Positions 27,555-38,021 of a DNA stretch of 64,000 bases are shown here, in pieces. This stretch comes from Sulfurospirillum sp. (GTDB lineage Bacteria > Campylobacterota > Campylobacteria > Campylobacterales > Sulfurospirillaceae). The DNA lies in assembly GCA_016744795.1 (NCBI GenBank), contig JADGDR010000001.1, positions 351,506 through 415,505 of the forward strand, given 5' to 3'. The notes beneath the pieces were generated by a model. It made no database searches, was not told where the DNA came from, and saw only the letters and a program-made list of their open reading frames with translations. Position numbers and translations under genes: made by a program. How positions within the stretch are numbered: position 1 is the first letter of the stretch; the number at the start of each line of letters is the position of its first letter.

Positions 27555-29792
27555 ATGGATAAAAAAAGAGTTGTGTGCCCATATTGTGGCACAGGTTGTA
27601 ATATAGACTTGTTAGTAGAAAATAACAAGATAGTTAAAGCGGAGGGCACAAAAGATCATCCAGTAAATGATTCTCAATTGTGTCTTAAAGGCTTATATGG
27701 TTTTGATTATGTTAGTGGAACTGATAGACTAGTTAGTCCTCTAATTAGAAAAAAAGATGGAAAGTTTTCTAAAGATGGAGAATTTGTTAAAGCATCTTGG
27801 GATGAAGCTCTTAATTTAATAGCTTCAAAAATAAAAGATGCAAAAGATAATTTTGGACCTGATTCAATTGTAGGAAATTTTTCTGCAAGATCAAACTTAG
27901 AAGAAAATTATGTAGCACAAAAGCTCATGAGAGCAGTTATAGGAACTAACAACGTAGATCATTGCGCACGCGTTTGACATGCACCAACAGTAGCCGGTCT
28001 GGCTAAAACAATTGGTAATGGCGCAGCGACAAATAGTTTTACAGAAATTGGTATTCACAGTAATTGTGTTTTAATGATTGGTTCAAATCCTGAAAATGGA
28101 CATCCAATTGCAGCAATGCATATTCAAAGAGCACTAGATCGTGGTGCAAAATTAATTGTAATTGATCCGATTAAAACAGAGATGGCTCAAAAAGCAGATG
28201 TTCATATTCAACTGCCACCAGAGCATAACATCCCTGTTATCAACGCATTATTGAATTACATTATTGCTAATGATTTATGTGATGATGAGTTTATAGCGAA
28301 TTATACAACGGGAATTGAATATGTTAAAGAAGCAGTTAAAGAGTATACTCCTGCGTATGTTTCTGAATTAACAGGAGTTCCTCAAGAGTTACTAGAAAAA
28401 GCAGCTCATTTATATGCAACTGTTAAACCAGCAGCACTTACTCATGGTATGGGTGTAACTCATTTTAATCATGGTGTAGGTAATGTTTTCTCAGTATCTA
28501 ACTTGTTTTTAATAACAGGAAATATTGGTAAATTAGGATCAGGAAATTATCCTCTTCGTGGACAACAAAATGTACAAGGTGCTTGTGACATGGGAGTATT
28601 ACCTAATCTTTTCCCAAATAACAAACCACTCACTGATGTTAAAGCACAAAAACATTTAGAAAACTTATGGAACTGTAAGCTTGATACTAAAATTGGTATT
28701 CATAAAACTGAAGTTCCAGATGAAATTATCAGTGGTAAAGTAAAGATATTTTATACTGTTGGTGAAAACCCAGTTATTTCTGAGCCAAATACGAACCACT
28801 TTTTAAAAGGTATAGCACATGTTGATTTATATATTGTTCAAGATATATATTTAACTGAAACAGCAATAAAGGCAGATATTGTATTACCTGCTGCTTGTGG
28901 TCCTGAGAAAACTGGACTCTATGCAAATGCAGAGAGAAGAGTTCAAATGAATAACAAAGCAGTTGAAGCTCCAGGTGAGGCGAAAGAAGATTGGCAAATT
29001 ACTTGTGAAATTGCAAAAAGACTTGGTGCTGAAGGATTTGACTATACGTCTACTGAAGATATTTGGGAAGAAGTTAGATTAGCTGATCCTGATAGATACG
29101 GTGGAATGAGTTACAAAAGAATAGTAAGTGAAAATGGTATAAATTGGCCTTGTCCAACACTTGATCATCCAGGAACACCTGCTATGTATATGGACAAAAA
29201 GTTTTATACACCAGATGAAAAGGCACACTTTGTTCCTGTTGTTTTTGTAAAAAACAAAGAAGATATTCCTATGGCTGAAAAGAAATTAGCTCAGAAATTA
29301 AATCTTCCTAAAGATTACCCTCTTATGGCTGGTTCAGTTGATGAACATACAAATGAGGAATATCCAATTGAGCTTTTAACAACAAGAAAAGCATGTCATT
29401 ATACAGTTGGAACTATGACAAGAAGATCATTAGCTTTAGAAAATGGAGCTGATCATAATGGTTCTGCTATAGAAATAAGCCCTATTACTGCTAAAGAATA
29501 TGGACTTGAAGAAGGCGACTTTGTTCAAGTTGATAGTAGATATGGTTCTGTTGCTATTAGTATTGTTGTTACAAAAGTTGTTCCAAAAAATGTAATACAA
29601 ATGTATTTTCATTATTGGGAAGGACATTCAAACGAACTTACTAGTAGTGGTATGGATCCAATTTCTAAAACACCTACATATAAAGCAGCGGTTAAAATGA
29701 AGAAAATTACTGAAAAAGAATTTTTGGCTATTCGCGAAGAGAAAAAAGAAAAATTTTATTCTCAAAAAATAATTTATACTGATCATCATTAG
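27555..29792 (+). CDS. fdhF: Selenocysteine formate dehydrogenase H, second copy
   Basis: A second 745-residue FdhF. The TGA at 27975-27977 is Sec 141 in the context ARV-U-HAPTVAG, and a SECIS hairpin follows it. The [4Fe-4S] site CPYCGTGC and pterin-binding LRGQQNVQGACDMGVLPN match the first copy, and the two are collinear over the whole length with many identical stretches. It stands alone after the focA terminator with its own palindrome and AAAGGA ribosome site. It may supply the same hydrogenase under other conditions or another partner. Confidence 0.94.
27975..28016 (+). promoter_or_regulatory. SECIS element of fdhF2
   Basis: Lower stem ACCAA (27983-27987) / TTGGT (28012-28016) and upper stem AGCC (27992-27995) / GGCT (28001-28004) present the loop GGTCT. 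Both stems differ from the first fdhF but keep pairing, which is strong evidence that the fold is selected. Confidence 0.88.
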
Positions 29793-29802
29793 TATAAACT
29801 AA

Positions 29803-29835
29803 AGTTTAAACGGTAAATTATTTACCGTTTAAACT
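29803..29835. terminator. Bidirectional terminator after fdhF2
   Basis: A perfect 15-bp stem (29803-29817 with 29821-29835) has a 3-nt loop. It lies between fdhF2 and the convergent thioredoxin-domain gene and contains the stop codon of the latter. Confidence 0.85.
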
Positions 29836-31810
29836 CATTTATTTTACTCACTATTGTTTTAAAATCTTCACTATAAGCGAAACAAGCTATTACACTACAA
29901 GCCTGATACTGTTTATCCTTAGTCACCTTTTTCACAATAAAAGGGTAAAATGTTAACTCTTTATCACTTAACATCTCTTTTGTTCCTTTAAGGCTTATAT
30001 AACCTTCTTTATATGCCATGTAAGTTCTTAGTAACCATGCTGTATTACTAGGGTTATTTGAAAGACTAGAAGAGTTTACATGTAGAGTATCTTTGGCTAT
30101 ATTTTGCAGTTCCAAATCCTCATTCAAAATCGCAAGTTTCAAAAGGTTATCTGTCATATTTGAAAGCGCACTTTTGTATGAACTATCATATATGCCTGCT
30201 TCGCTTAAAAACTCATCATCACTCATATACCAATTTCCATCTCTATAAAACTTTGTAATAGCTTGTGTATTTAGTTTTGTAGCAAGATCCAAATATTTTT
30301 CATCTAAGGCATAATCATATGCCTTAAGTAAAGTTGTAATTAAAAATGAATAATCCTCAAAAAGTGCTTTTACTTTTGGCTCTTTATCTATTAGCCTTTG
30401 ATGATACAGCTCATCACCTATGTAAAGTTTTTCTACTAAAAAATCAAGATGTTTTATGGCTTTTTTGTTTAAAGATGCTTCAAAAAGAGCTGAGATATAT
30501 ATGGCATTCCAAGATGTCAAGATTTTATAATCTACAAATGGATACTCTTTTTTTTCTCTTAGATTTTTAAGTGTCTTTTTAATCTCACTTAGATTTTGAG
30601 GCTTTTTTTTATCTGTTAGGTAAGGATTGTTTTGATTATGTTCAAAATTACCCTCTTTTGTGATATTAAAATAATCTAAAATATCTTTTGTATTTTTGTA
30701 TCCATTTTGCTCTAAATACTCTTTTGTCTCATCATATTCAAAAACAAAATAAGCACCCTCTTCTTTTTGTTTCCCAATTTTTGAATCTGCATCACTAGCA
30801 CTATAAAAAAGTGAATCTTTTTCAAATCTTATTTTTGAGAAATTTACTATCTCATCTATTTTTAGCTTATAAAATTTATCTTTAGTTATATTGTACGCTT
30901 TTGCATAGGCACTTAACATCTCTGCATTTGTGTAAAGCATCTTTTCAAAGTGAGGAATCATCCAAGCTTCATCAACACTATATCTATAAAAACCACCCTC
31001 AATTTGGTCATAAATTCCACCATTTCCCATGGCTCTGAGCATACTTGTTGCCATATTTAAAGCTTTTTCATTTTTGTAAATAATATATATGTCCAAAAGT
31101 GTGTCTATCGTTGAAGCATGAGGGAATTTAGGAGCCAAACCAATGCCAGCATTTTCTTTGTCAAAAGAGATTTCAACTTCGTTAACGAACTTATCTACTA
31201 ATTCTAAGCTTAGAGGAACTTGCTTTTTATTTGATGAATTTTTAGAGTCTCTCAAAATTCGTTCAATCTCTAATGAACTTTGAACTACTTGTTTTGTATC
31301 TTGAATAAAAACACTCTGTAGCTTAAGTAATAACTCTTTAATGCTACTTCTACCATATTTTGCTTCGTTTGGTATATACGTTGCAGCAAAAAAAGCTTTT
31401 GCATCTGGTGTTAATATAATAGTAAGTGGCCAACCACCTCCACGTTTGTTTAGTAAGTTATGCACATCTTGATAGTATTTATCTATATGAGGTTTTTCTT
31501 CTCTATCTACCTTTATAGATACATAATATTTATTGATAATTTCTGCTACTTCTTCATTTTCAAAAGATTCTTCTTCCATAACATGACACCAATGACAAGT
31601 ACTGTAACCAATAGAGAGAAAGATAAGCTTATTCTCTTTTTTAGCTTTTTTAAAAGCTTCATCTCCCCAAGCAAACCAATTTACAGGATTGTGAGCATGT
31701 TGTTGCAAATAAGGAGAATCCTCGTTTATCAAAGAGTTTGTATATTTTTCGTTTGCATTTGTGTTTGTAATCATAATAGTGAATAATAATATAATTTTTA
31801 TTTCTAACAA
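29822..31810 (-). CDS. DUF255 thioredoxin-domain protein, YyaL/SSP411 family
   Basis: A 662-residue protein. A signal peptide seems present at the N-terminus ([14 protein letters not shown]), then a DUF255 thioredoxin-like domain from about 25 to 190 with the redox motif [10 protein letters not shown], then an (alpha/alpha)6 barrel like N-acylglucosamine epimerases (about 210-640). Family landmarks are [14 protein letters not shown] and [14 protein letters not shown]. The family's exact function is unknown. It is a lone gene, and one TTTACATGTAGA copy lies inside it (30075). Confidence 0.88.
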   Translation of the reverse strand: MLEIKIILLFTIMITNTNANEKYTNSLINEDSPYLQQHAHNPVNWFAWGDEAFKKAKKENKLIFLSIGYSTCHWCHVMEEESFENEEVAEIINKYYVSIKVDREEKPHIDKYYQDVHNLLNKRGGGWPLTIILTPDAKAFFAATYIPNEAKYGRSSIKELLLKLQSVFIQDTKQVVQSSLEIERILRDSKNSSNKKQVPLSLELVDKFVNEVEISFDKENAGIGLAPKFPHASTIDTLLDIYIIYKNEKALNMATSMLRAMGNGGIYDQIEGGFYRYSVDEAWMIPHFEKMLYTNAEMLSAYAKAYNITKDKFYKLKIDEIVNFSKIRFEKDSLFYSASDADSKIGKQKEEGAYFVFEYDETKEYLEQNGYKNTKDILDYFNITKEGNFEHNQNNPYLTDKKKPQNLSEIKKTLKNLREKKEYPFVDYKILTSWNAIYISALFEASLNKKAIKHLDFLVEKLYIGDELYHQRLIDKEPKVKALFEDYSFLITTLLKAYDYALDEKYLDLATKLNTQAITKFYRDGNWYMSDDEFLSEAGIYDSSYKSALSNMTDNLLKLAILNEDLELQNIAKDTLHVNSSSLSNNPSNTAWLLRTYMAYKEGYISLKGTKEMLSDKELTFYPFIVKKVTKDKQYQACSVIACFAYSEDFKTIVSKINEFKR

Positions 31811-31910
31811 ATAAAAATTATTGATTAATTCTTTTAGCGTGCTCTCTCCTAATTAAATATTTGTTTAGAACTCTTTTAGCATTTTTATTTTACAAATGGG
31901 AAGTTATTAT

Positions 31911-34100
31911 TCAATTAATTAACTTATCTTCAGCTTTACCAAATAGATATCCTTGAAATTGATCAATTCCAAGTTCTTTTAACGTATCAAATATCTCTTT
32001 ATCTGAAACATACTCTGCAATAGTTTTAATATTGAACTCTTTTGCATAAACAATGATAGTTTTTACGAGTGAATGGTTTTCATGATTTGTCACAATGTTT
32101 TTGACTAAAGATCCATCAATCTTTAGATAATCAGGTTTTAACTCCAATATATGAGAGTAGTTTGAATATCCACTTCCAAAATCATCTATAGCAATTTTTA
32201 CACCATATTTTTTCACCATATCTATAAATGAACCTACATATTCTAAATTTGAAATTTGTTCATTTTCTGTAATTTCAAAAATGATATTTTGAGGTGATTT
32301 ACAAGACATAAGAGCTTCTTCTATAAATATTCGTGTATCTTCATTGACTATATCTTCTGGTGATAAGTTTATAGAAATATCTATATCAAGGTTTTCAAAT
32401 GTTTTTAGACTCTTTTGTATAACTATTTTTGTAATCGAACTATATAAATTAAATTTTTGAGAAGCTTCCAAAAAATCATTAGGAGTAACTACTATTACTT
32501 TACCATCAACTACTTTTATCATTCTCACTAAGGCTTCATACTTAATAATTTTACCATTTGTATCGACTATTGGCTGATAATAAGGAACTATATTGTTATT
32601 TTCAATTGCATTACTTATATCTTTTTTCAAGACCAATAACTTTTGTGTATCTTTTTTGCTATCTATTTTACTGCTATATACTAAAAACTGTTTTTTTTGC
32701 ATTCTTGCTGATTTTAGTGCCATATCTGCTTTTTCTAAACTTGCATGTTCCCCATATGCAATACCTGCACTAACTTCTAAATTTAATTTTTGATCATGAT
32801 TTGAAAGTAAAAAATCATATTTTTGTATGGCAAATAAAAAACCTTTAACGACATTATCAAGATTCGTTGGTTCAACTTCCTTATATTTACTAAGCAAAAT
32901 AAACTCATCTGAAGATACTCTATAAACAGAAAACTTTAACTTTTTACCCCATACTACTAAAAGATTTGCAAATTCAATCAACACATTACTACCACAAGTT
33001 ACACCATATATCTCATTTATATTTTTAAAGTCGTTGATATCTAACAATATAAGAATCTTGTCATTTTTATTATTCATATCATCCATTAAGGCTTTTCTAT
33101 TACGTAATTTTGTTAAATCATCTGTATAAATCTGCTTTTTGATTTTATTAATAAAATAGTCAAAGTTATAATTCAAAATTAAGATCAATAAAAGTATCAC
33201 AATCCCATACACTACCAATATTTCAATAAGTGCACTATTTTTCTCACTCATGATATCCGTTATATCTTCAATAACAAGTAAAAATGCTTTTAGATTTCCT
33301 TTATGGCTATTAAGATTAATACCAGTTTCAATACTATAATATCTACCTTTAAAGTCAATGAATTTTCTACTTTTTAAATTAATATTTTTAAAAATAAACT
33401 GCGTTAATTCATCTTGTGAAAATAGAGAAAACCCATTTTTAGAAATCATCTTAGACTTATCTAAAAGAGCTGAATTAATACCATCTTTGACAACTAAAGC
33501 ATAATTTAAATTATATATATTAGCAACATCTTCTATGAAGTAAGCAGGTTCTACACCAAACTCTAGTAAGCCTAAATACTCTTTATGTAAAAATATAGGT
33601 ATAACTATTCTATATGTCATCTGTAGCTTGCCAATTTCAAAGCCATGATTTATTTTTTTATCTATATTAGTATCTATTATAATTTTACGTTTTTTATTTA
33701 TTGCATCTCCAAACATAGAGGGCTTATGAACCCTCAAAAATGCACTTCCATCACTAAGTCTAAAAGTCATTATTTTAATATATTTGTTTTCTGAGACAAG
33801 TTGCTTAAAATCCATTTTTATTAATTTATATAATTCATCTCTTTTTCGTTCTTTAAAAGCTTTTTTTATTCCATCTTCATTTATGATTCTTGTTAAAAGC
33901 TTTTCGTAAATAATTGTATGTGTTTTTAATCTTTTATTGAAGAGTCTATGTGTAAACTCTGTTTTTTTTTGAAGATTTGTGAGCAACTGCTTATCAAACT
34001 GTCTATTTTCATAAATGTATCCCCACAATACTATTATAAACATCAATATTAGGGAAATAAAAAGTGTTTTAAATTTTATATTATTTAGTTTTTTTTCCAA
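31911..34100 (-). CDS. Membrane sensor with degenerate GGDEF and intact EAL domain
   Basis: A 729-residue inner-membrane protein. A first helix (about 12-28) and a second (about 295-315) enclose a periplasmic sensor domain. A GGDEF domain starts at DDLTKLRNRKAL, but its active loop reads SSDEF, so it is unlikely to make c-di-GMP. The C-terminal EAL domain starts at YEALVRM and keeps the metal residues in EITENEQIS and IDDFGSGYSN, so it probably breaks down c-di-GMP. The sensed ligand is unknown. Confidence 0.87.
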   Translation of the reverse strand: MEKKLNNIKFKTLFISLILMFIIVLWGYIYENRQFDKQLLTNLQKKTEFTHRLFNKRLKTHTIIYEKLLTRIINEDGIKKAFKERKRDELYKLIKMDFKQLVSENKYIKIMTFRLSDGSAFLRVHKPSMFGDAINKKRKIIIDTNIDKKINHGFEIGKLQMTYRIVIPIFLHKEYLGLLEFGVEPAYFIEDVANIYNLNYALVVKDGINSALLDKSKMISKNGFSLFSQDELTQFIFKNINLKSRKFIDFKGRYYSIETGINLNSHKGNLKAFLLVIEDITDIMSEKNSALIEILVVYGIVILLLILILNYNFDYFINKIKKQIYTDDLTKLRNRKALMDDMNNKNDKILILLDINDFKNINEIYGVTCGSNVLIEFANLLVVWGKKLKFSVYRVSSDEFILLSKYKEVEPTNLDNVVKGFLFAIQKYDFLLSNHDQKLNLEVSAGIAYGEHASLEKADMALKSARMQKKQFLVYSSKIDSKKDTQKLLVLKKDISNAIENNNIVPYYQPIVDTNGKIIKYEALVRMIKVVDGKVIVVTPNDFLEASQKFNLYSSITKIVIQKSLKTFENLDIDISINLSPEDIVNEDTRIFIEEALMSCKSPQNIIFEITENEQISNLEYVGSFIDMVKKYGVKIAIDDFGSGYSNYSHILELKPDYLKIDGSLVKNIVTNHENHSLVKTIIVYAKEFNIKTIAEYVSDKEIFDTLKELGIDQFQGYLFGKAEDKLIN

Positions 34101-34211
34101 ACATATGCCCTTTAAACTACTTTTGCCTTAATTGTACCAGAAAAAACTCTTATATTAAAGATATAAGCAAAATTTAAAGTTATTTAGATATAATTTCAAC
34201 TCTTCAACAGT

Positions 34212-34287
34212 GGCCTGATAGCTCAGTCGGTAGAGCAGATGACTGAAAATCATCGTGTCCTTGGTTCGATTCCGAGTCAGGCCACCA
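34212..34287 (+). tRNA. tRNA-Phe (anticodon GAA)
   Basis: A 76-nt cloverleaf: acceptor GGCCTGA / TCAGGCC with discriminator A and encoded CCA, D-arm with GCTCAGTCGGTAGAGC, anticodon loop CTGAAAATC reading GAA, and T-arm GGTTCGATTCC. It stands alone between a minus-strand EAL gene and a repeat-bearing spacer. Confidence 0.97.
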
Positions 34288-34707
34288 CTCCTTTTGAACA
34301 TATAAAAACAAATTCATTATAAACAAGACTTCAAACAGATAACTTTTAATAACCTACTACCGAACTAAGCTTTTGTCTGTTTGAACCTCTTTAAAGCCTG
34401 AATTCAAATCACAAGTGCAACAAACCTGAATCCTGAATTCAAATCACCTGAATTCAAATCACAAGTGCAACAAACACCTTTTTCATAACGCTAAATTTTT
34501 CAGCAATTATACCAAAACAAATCCACCAATAACACTAATCTTAACTTTATATTAATTTAAAAAATAAATATAAAAATTAAAGTAATACTTTTAGAAATTA
34601 AATATTAAGCAATATTTAATTGATTTTATAATACTATTTCAAAATCAGTAACACAATTACATATGAATATTGTTTTAGTGTTACTAACATTACAAAAAAG
34701 GTTACTT
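34288..34707. other. Gene-free spacer after tRNA-Phe
   Basis: About 420 nt with no credible gene. The first half holds the CCTGAATTC repeats (34397-34475). The second half is AT-rich and presumably contains the promoter of the DUF4198 gene. I see no other structure. Confidence 0.6.
34397..34475. repeat. Direct repeats containing CCTGAATTCAAATCA near tRNA-Phe
   Basis: Two identical 29-nt copies (34397-34425 and 34447-34475) and one 15-nt partial copy (34432-34446) lie within 79 nt. Read on the minus strand they contain GTTTGTTGCACTTGTGATTT, which recalls terminal repeats of IS30-family elements. No transposase is present. They may be solo ends left by an insertion element or local duplications; the IS30 link is from memory. 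Confidence 0.55.
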
Positions 34708-35403
34708 ATGAAAAAAATTTCTATTCTTTTGGCAAGTCTATTTCTTGCTAATTCACTTTACGCTCACCAAATTGTTGCACAAAAAGAGGGCAATCACTAT
34801 AAAGCTGCTTTTTGGGCACATGGCAAGTTTATCGATTATGACAAGCATCAACTCAAAGGAGCAAAATCTTATGATAAATCTGCAAAAGAGTTAAATACTG
34901 GTATTGATTTTAGTGGAAAATCAGCTAAGGTACTAATTGATGGTATACCAAACATGATTACATTCTCTTTTGATTCAGGTTACTGGACAAAAACTATGGA
35001 AGGTTATAAAAATGTTTCTCCATTAGACGTAAAAGGCGTCGTATTTGATTCTGTTAAAAGTATCAAATTTAGTAAAACTATTTTTGCTTGGAATCAAGAA
35101 TTTACTAAACCAAAAGGAATGAAAATGGAGGTTACACCTCTTGTGAATCCTTTAGCACTTAAACCAGGAGAGACTTTACCAGTTTTAGTAACACTTGATG
35201 GTAATGCACTTATTGGAGCAGGTTTTGAGACAAGCGATAATGATGAGCCAACTTTTAAAACAGATAAATACGGTATTGCATATATTCCTCTTCAGAAAAA
35301 AGGTCTTACAATCATAGCTGCAAAATACTATACACCACAAGTTGAAGATAGTGTAGTTGAAAATTTAATTTTACAAAGTGCATTGGTATTTAATATAAAA
35401 TGA
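34708..35403 (+). CDS. Periplasmic DUF4198-family protein
   Basis: A 231-residue protein with a signal peptide (MKKISILLASLFLANSLYA) and a body of beta strands typical of DUF4198. Members include NikK-like accessory proteins of nickel/cobalt uptake systems. The start at 34708 is chosen because the signal peptide begins there; no clear ribosome site is seen, and a longer frame starts at 34663. It overlaps the next gene by 4 nt. A nickel role would fit the hydrogenase nearby, but no permease gene follows, so this is a guess. Confidence 0.7.
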   Translation: MKKISILLASLFLANSLYAHQIVAQKEGNHYKAAFWAHGKFIDYDKHQLKGAKSYDKSAKELNTGIDFSGKSAKVLIDGIPNMITFSFDSGYWTKTMEGYKNVSPLDVKGVVFDSVKSIKFSKTIFAWNQEFTKPKGMKMEVTPLVNPLALKPGETLPVLVTLDGNALIGAGFETSDNDEPTFKTDKYGIAYIPLQKKGLTIIAAKYYTPQVEDSVVENLILQSALVFNIK

Positions 35404-35840
35404 TTAAGTTAATCTTAGGAACTTTGATATTAACAAGTTCTCTTTTAGCTCATATAGTCCAATACAATGTTGGACAAAAAGCAACTTATGTATCTGTCTT
35501 TTTTGACAGCACACATCCTGCTGCTTGGTCTAGTTATGAGATATTTGCTCCAGACGCATCACTTGCTTATCAAAAAGGAAGAACTGATGCCTCTGGTGTC
35601 TTATCTTTTCTTCCTAATAGAGCGGGAAAATGGAAAGTTTCTATTCACGCAGGTAGTGATCATGGAGAACATTTTCAAGAAATTTATATTTCAATAGATC
35701 CCAAAATGGTCATAAAAAAAATCAATAAACCTCTATATGCTACATTTGGAGCACTTATTAGTGGTATTAGTATAATAGTTGGTATTTTTGGTTTATGGTT
35801 TGGTCTAAGCCAGAGAAAAAGGAAAAATCAACCTAATTAA
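35400..35840 (+). CDS. Periplasmic protein with C-terminal anchor, NikL-like
   Basis: A 146-residue protein with a signal peptide, a small immunoglobulin-like body (about 20-105, with GRTDASGVLSFLPNRAGKW resembling carboxypeptidase-regulatory repeats), and one membrane helix near the C-terminus followed by a basic tail. Such DUF4198 plus anchored beta-domain pairs (NikK/NikL) accompany nickel/cobalt ECF transporters. Here the pair has no transporter next to it. Confidence 0.6.
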   Translation: MIKLILGTLILTSSLLAHIVQYNVGQKATYVSVFFDSTHPAAWSSYEIFAPDASLAYQKGRTDASGVLSFLPNRAGKWKVSIHAGSDHGEHFQEIYISIDPKMVIKKINKPLYATFGALISGISIIVGIFGLWFGLSQRKRKNQPN

Positions 35841-35866
35841 TCTTATACTTACATAAAGGATTAGTT

Positions 35867-36472
35867 ATAAGTGCTTTCATTCAAGGATTTTTTATCAGTA
35901 TTGGTCTTATTGTTGCTATTGGTGCTCAAAATATCTATGTACTAAAACGTGGGTTACTTAAAGAGTCTGTTTTTGCAGTTGCTTTAAGTTGCTCACTTAT
36001 AGATGCTCTTCTTATAGTTGCAGGAGTAAAAGGTTTAGGCAAATTTCTAGAAACTTTTCCATCTTTTATCACATATATAACTTGGTTCGGAATCACTTTT
36101 TTAATAGCTTATGGATTTTTAGCATTCAAATCAACTTTTAGTAAACATACTATGAGCGTAGAAACTTCTTCAAGCAAAAAACCAACTCTTATGATAATTC
36201 TAACACTACTTTCACTCTCTTTTTTAAACCCTCATGTATATCTTGATACAGTTGTACTCATAGGAACTATTGGGAGTAAATATATAGGCAATGAACAAAA
36301 TCTTTTCACTTTAGGAGCTATTACTTCATCATTTGTGTGGTTTTTCTCTTTAACTTATGGAAGTAGAGTTCTAATACCCCTGTTTAAGAAGCCTATAACT
36401 TGGAAGTTTTTAGACCTCTTTACTGCTTGTATTATGTTTTTTGTAGCATATAATCTATATAAAAGTTTATGA
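35867..36472 (+). CDS. LysE/ArgO-family amino acid exporter with a non-standard start
   Basis: A 201-residue inner-membrane exporter with about six helices. It has the LysE family start QGFFISIGLIVAIGAQNIYV, the loop SLSFLNPHVYLDTVVLIG, and a C-terminal helix. No ATG, GTG or TTG occurs in frame between the upstream stop (35834) and the Met at 36152, yet the missing 95 residues are clearly family sequence. AAAGGA lies 6 nt before ATA at 35867, so an AUA start is the best reading. A sequencing error cannot be ruled out. Its end overlaps the convergent clc gene by 6 nt. Confidence 0.78.
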   Translation: MSAFIQGFFISIGLIVAIGAQNIYVLKRGLLKESVFAVALSCSLIDALLIVAGVKGLGKFLETFPSFITYITWFGITFLIAYGFLAFKSTFSKHTMSVETSSSKKPTLMIILTLLSLSFLNPHVYLDTVVLIGTIGSKYIGNEQNLFTLGAITSSFVWFFSLTYGSRVLIPLFKKPITWKFLDLFTACIMFFVAYNLYKSL

Positions 36473-37867
36473 TTTTTTATTACCCATATGTTTAATTTGC
36501 CATTTCATGCTTTTGTATCGTAGTTTACTTCTTATGTGTTTTATCTTCTCTATATCTTTCATATTAACACTTATTGGGGTGTGTTCTATATCATCACCCT
36601 CTCCTATCTCTATGTTTTCCGCTTTGGAAAACTTCTCTATACGTTGAGATGGGAAAACACTTCTATGCCCAGTTATTAAAAAGGCAATTACAACACTAAT
36701 AGCAGCATAATGAGATATTTGTGTACCAAAAAGCTCCACCGCCATAATGATTGAAGCAATTGGAGAATTTGTAGTTCCTGCAAGGACACTTACAAATCCC
36801 AAAGCAGCAAAAAGAGCAACATGATCTCCAATAATATGTCCAAAAGCAACTCCGCTAGTAGCTCCTACATAAAATACTGGTGTTATAATTCCTCCGCTTC
36901 CTCCACAACCTAGAGAGAGTGAGGTAAACAAAGTTTTTAAAATAAAATCATACCAACTTATATTGTCTGAGAGTACAGTTTGAGAATGAAATGCATTAGA
37001 TATTACATCTAAACCAAGTCCTAGATATTTATCTGATAATATTAGCGTTATAATCACCATAATACAACCAGCAACAAATGCTTTTAAATATACATTCCAA
37101 GGAATTCTGTTTATAAAAGCTTCCATTTTATGTACAACTGTTATAAAACTATCTGATATCACACCAAAAAATATACCAGCAAGAACAACTTCTCCTATTA
37201 GAACCAAATTAAGATCTAAACTTCTAAAGAAATCTATATCGTAATAAGTATACTCAATACCTAAAAATTGTGATGTTGTAAATGCAGCAAATCCAGCTAT
37301 AAAAGAAGGAAGAAGGACATCATACATAATCACGCCTATAATAAGAACTTCTATACCAAATATAGCTCCAGCTATTGGTGTTCCAAAAACTGAAGCAAAA
37401 CCAGCGCTAATTCCACAAATAACAAGCTTTCTTCTATCTTTTTTTGAAAAATGAAGTATGGTAGAAGCAAAAGAAGCGGCTCCAGCTCCTATTTGTGCTC
37501 CTGGTCCCTCTTTACCAACTGAACCACCTGCAAATATAGTAATAATAGTAGCAATTAGTTTAACAGGAACAACTTTTAGATTTACATGTCCATCTTTTTT
37601 ATGAACTGCTTCAATAACTTTTTCAGTTCCATGTCCTGTTGCACTTGGATCAAAAGTTTTCACAATCCAAATAGTCAACATTAAAGCAAAGGGTAAAAGA
37701 TAATAGTAATCAAAAGGAAGTAAGCTTCTACTGTCTTCAGCAGAATGTAAAAGCTTCAAGAAGATTGACATCAATGCACCAATCATAATTCCAACAGCAG
37801 AGGATAGTATAAGCCATTTGGAAACACTAAAGAAGATAACGGTTTGTTCGGCAATATGTTTTTTCAC
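36467..37867 (-). CDS. ClC-family chloride channel/transporter
   Basis: A 466-residue membrane protein of the ClC family. Anion-pathway motifs are visible: a GSVGKEGPGAQ motif (second selectivity sequence), the glutamate-bearing GKEGP, and the later GGSGGIITP. The first serine motif is replaced by ATGHGTEK. The gating glutamate of GKEGP is kept. It has no CBS domains. Lone gene; substrates could be chloride or other anions. Confidence 0.9.
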   Translation of the reverse strand: MKKHIAEQTVIFFSVSKWLILSSAVGIMIGALMSIFLKLLHSAEDSRSLLPFDYYYLLPFALMLTIWIVKTFDPSATGHGTEKVIEAVHKKDGHVNLKVVPVKLIATIITIFAGGSVGKEGPGAQIGAGAASFASTILHFSKKDRRKLVICGISAGFASVFGTPIAGAIFGIEVLIIGVIMYDVLLPSFIAGFAAFTTSQFLGIEYTYYDIDFFRSLDLNLVLIGEVVLAGIFFGVISDSFITVVHKMEAFINRIPWNVYLKAFVAGCIMVIITLILSDKYLGLGLDVISNAFHSQTVLSDNISWYDFILKTLFTSLSLGCGGSGGIITPVFYVGATSGVAFGHIIGDHVALFAALGFVSVLAGTTNSPIASIIMAVELFGTQISHYAAISVVIAFLITGHRSVFPSQRIEKFSKAENIEIGEGDDIEHTPISVNMKDIEKIKHIRSKLRYKSMKWQIKHMGNKKS

Positions 37868-38021
37868 ATCTGATCTTTAATTAAAGTAATATAAATGAAT
37901 TATAACCCTTTTATTACATAAAGTAAATGATAAAAAGCACTTTTTTCAAAAATATTGATAATTACCTAAAATAATTGCTCATTATTAATCATTTTGATAT
38001 TTTTTTTATTTTTAAAACTCT

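Noticed and set aside
31911..34100. Active diguanylate cyclase
   Set aside because: The active loop reads SSDEF in place of GGDEF; only the EAL half keeps its metal residues.
34397..34475. Short repeats near tRNA-Phe as a CRISPR array
   Set aside because: Only two full copies, with one partial copy touching the second, no regular spacers and no cas genes nearby.
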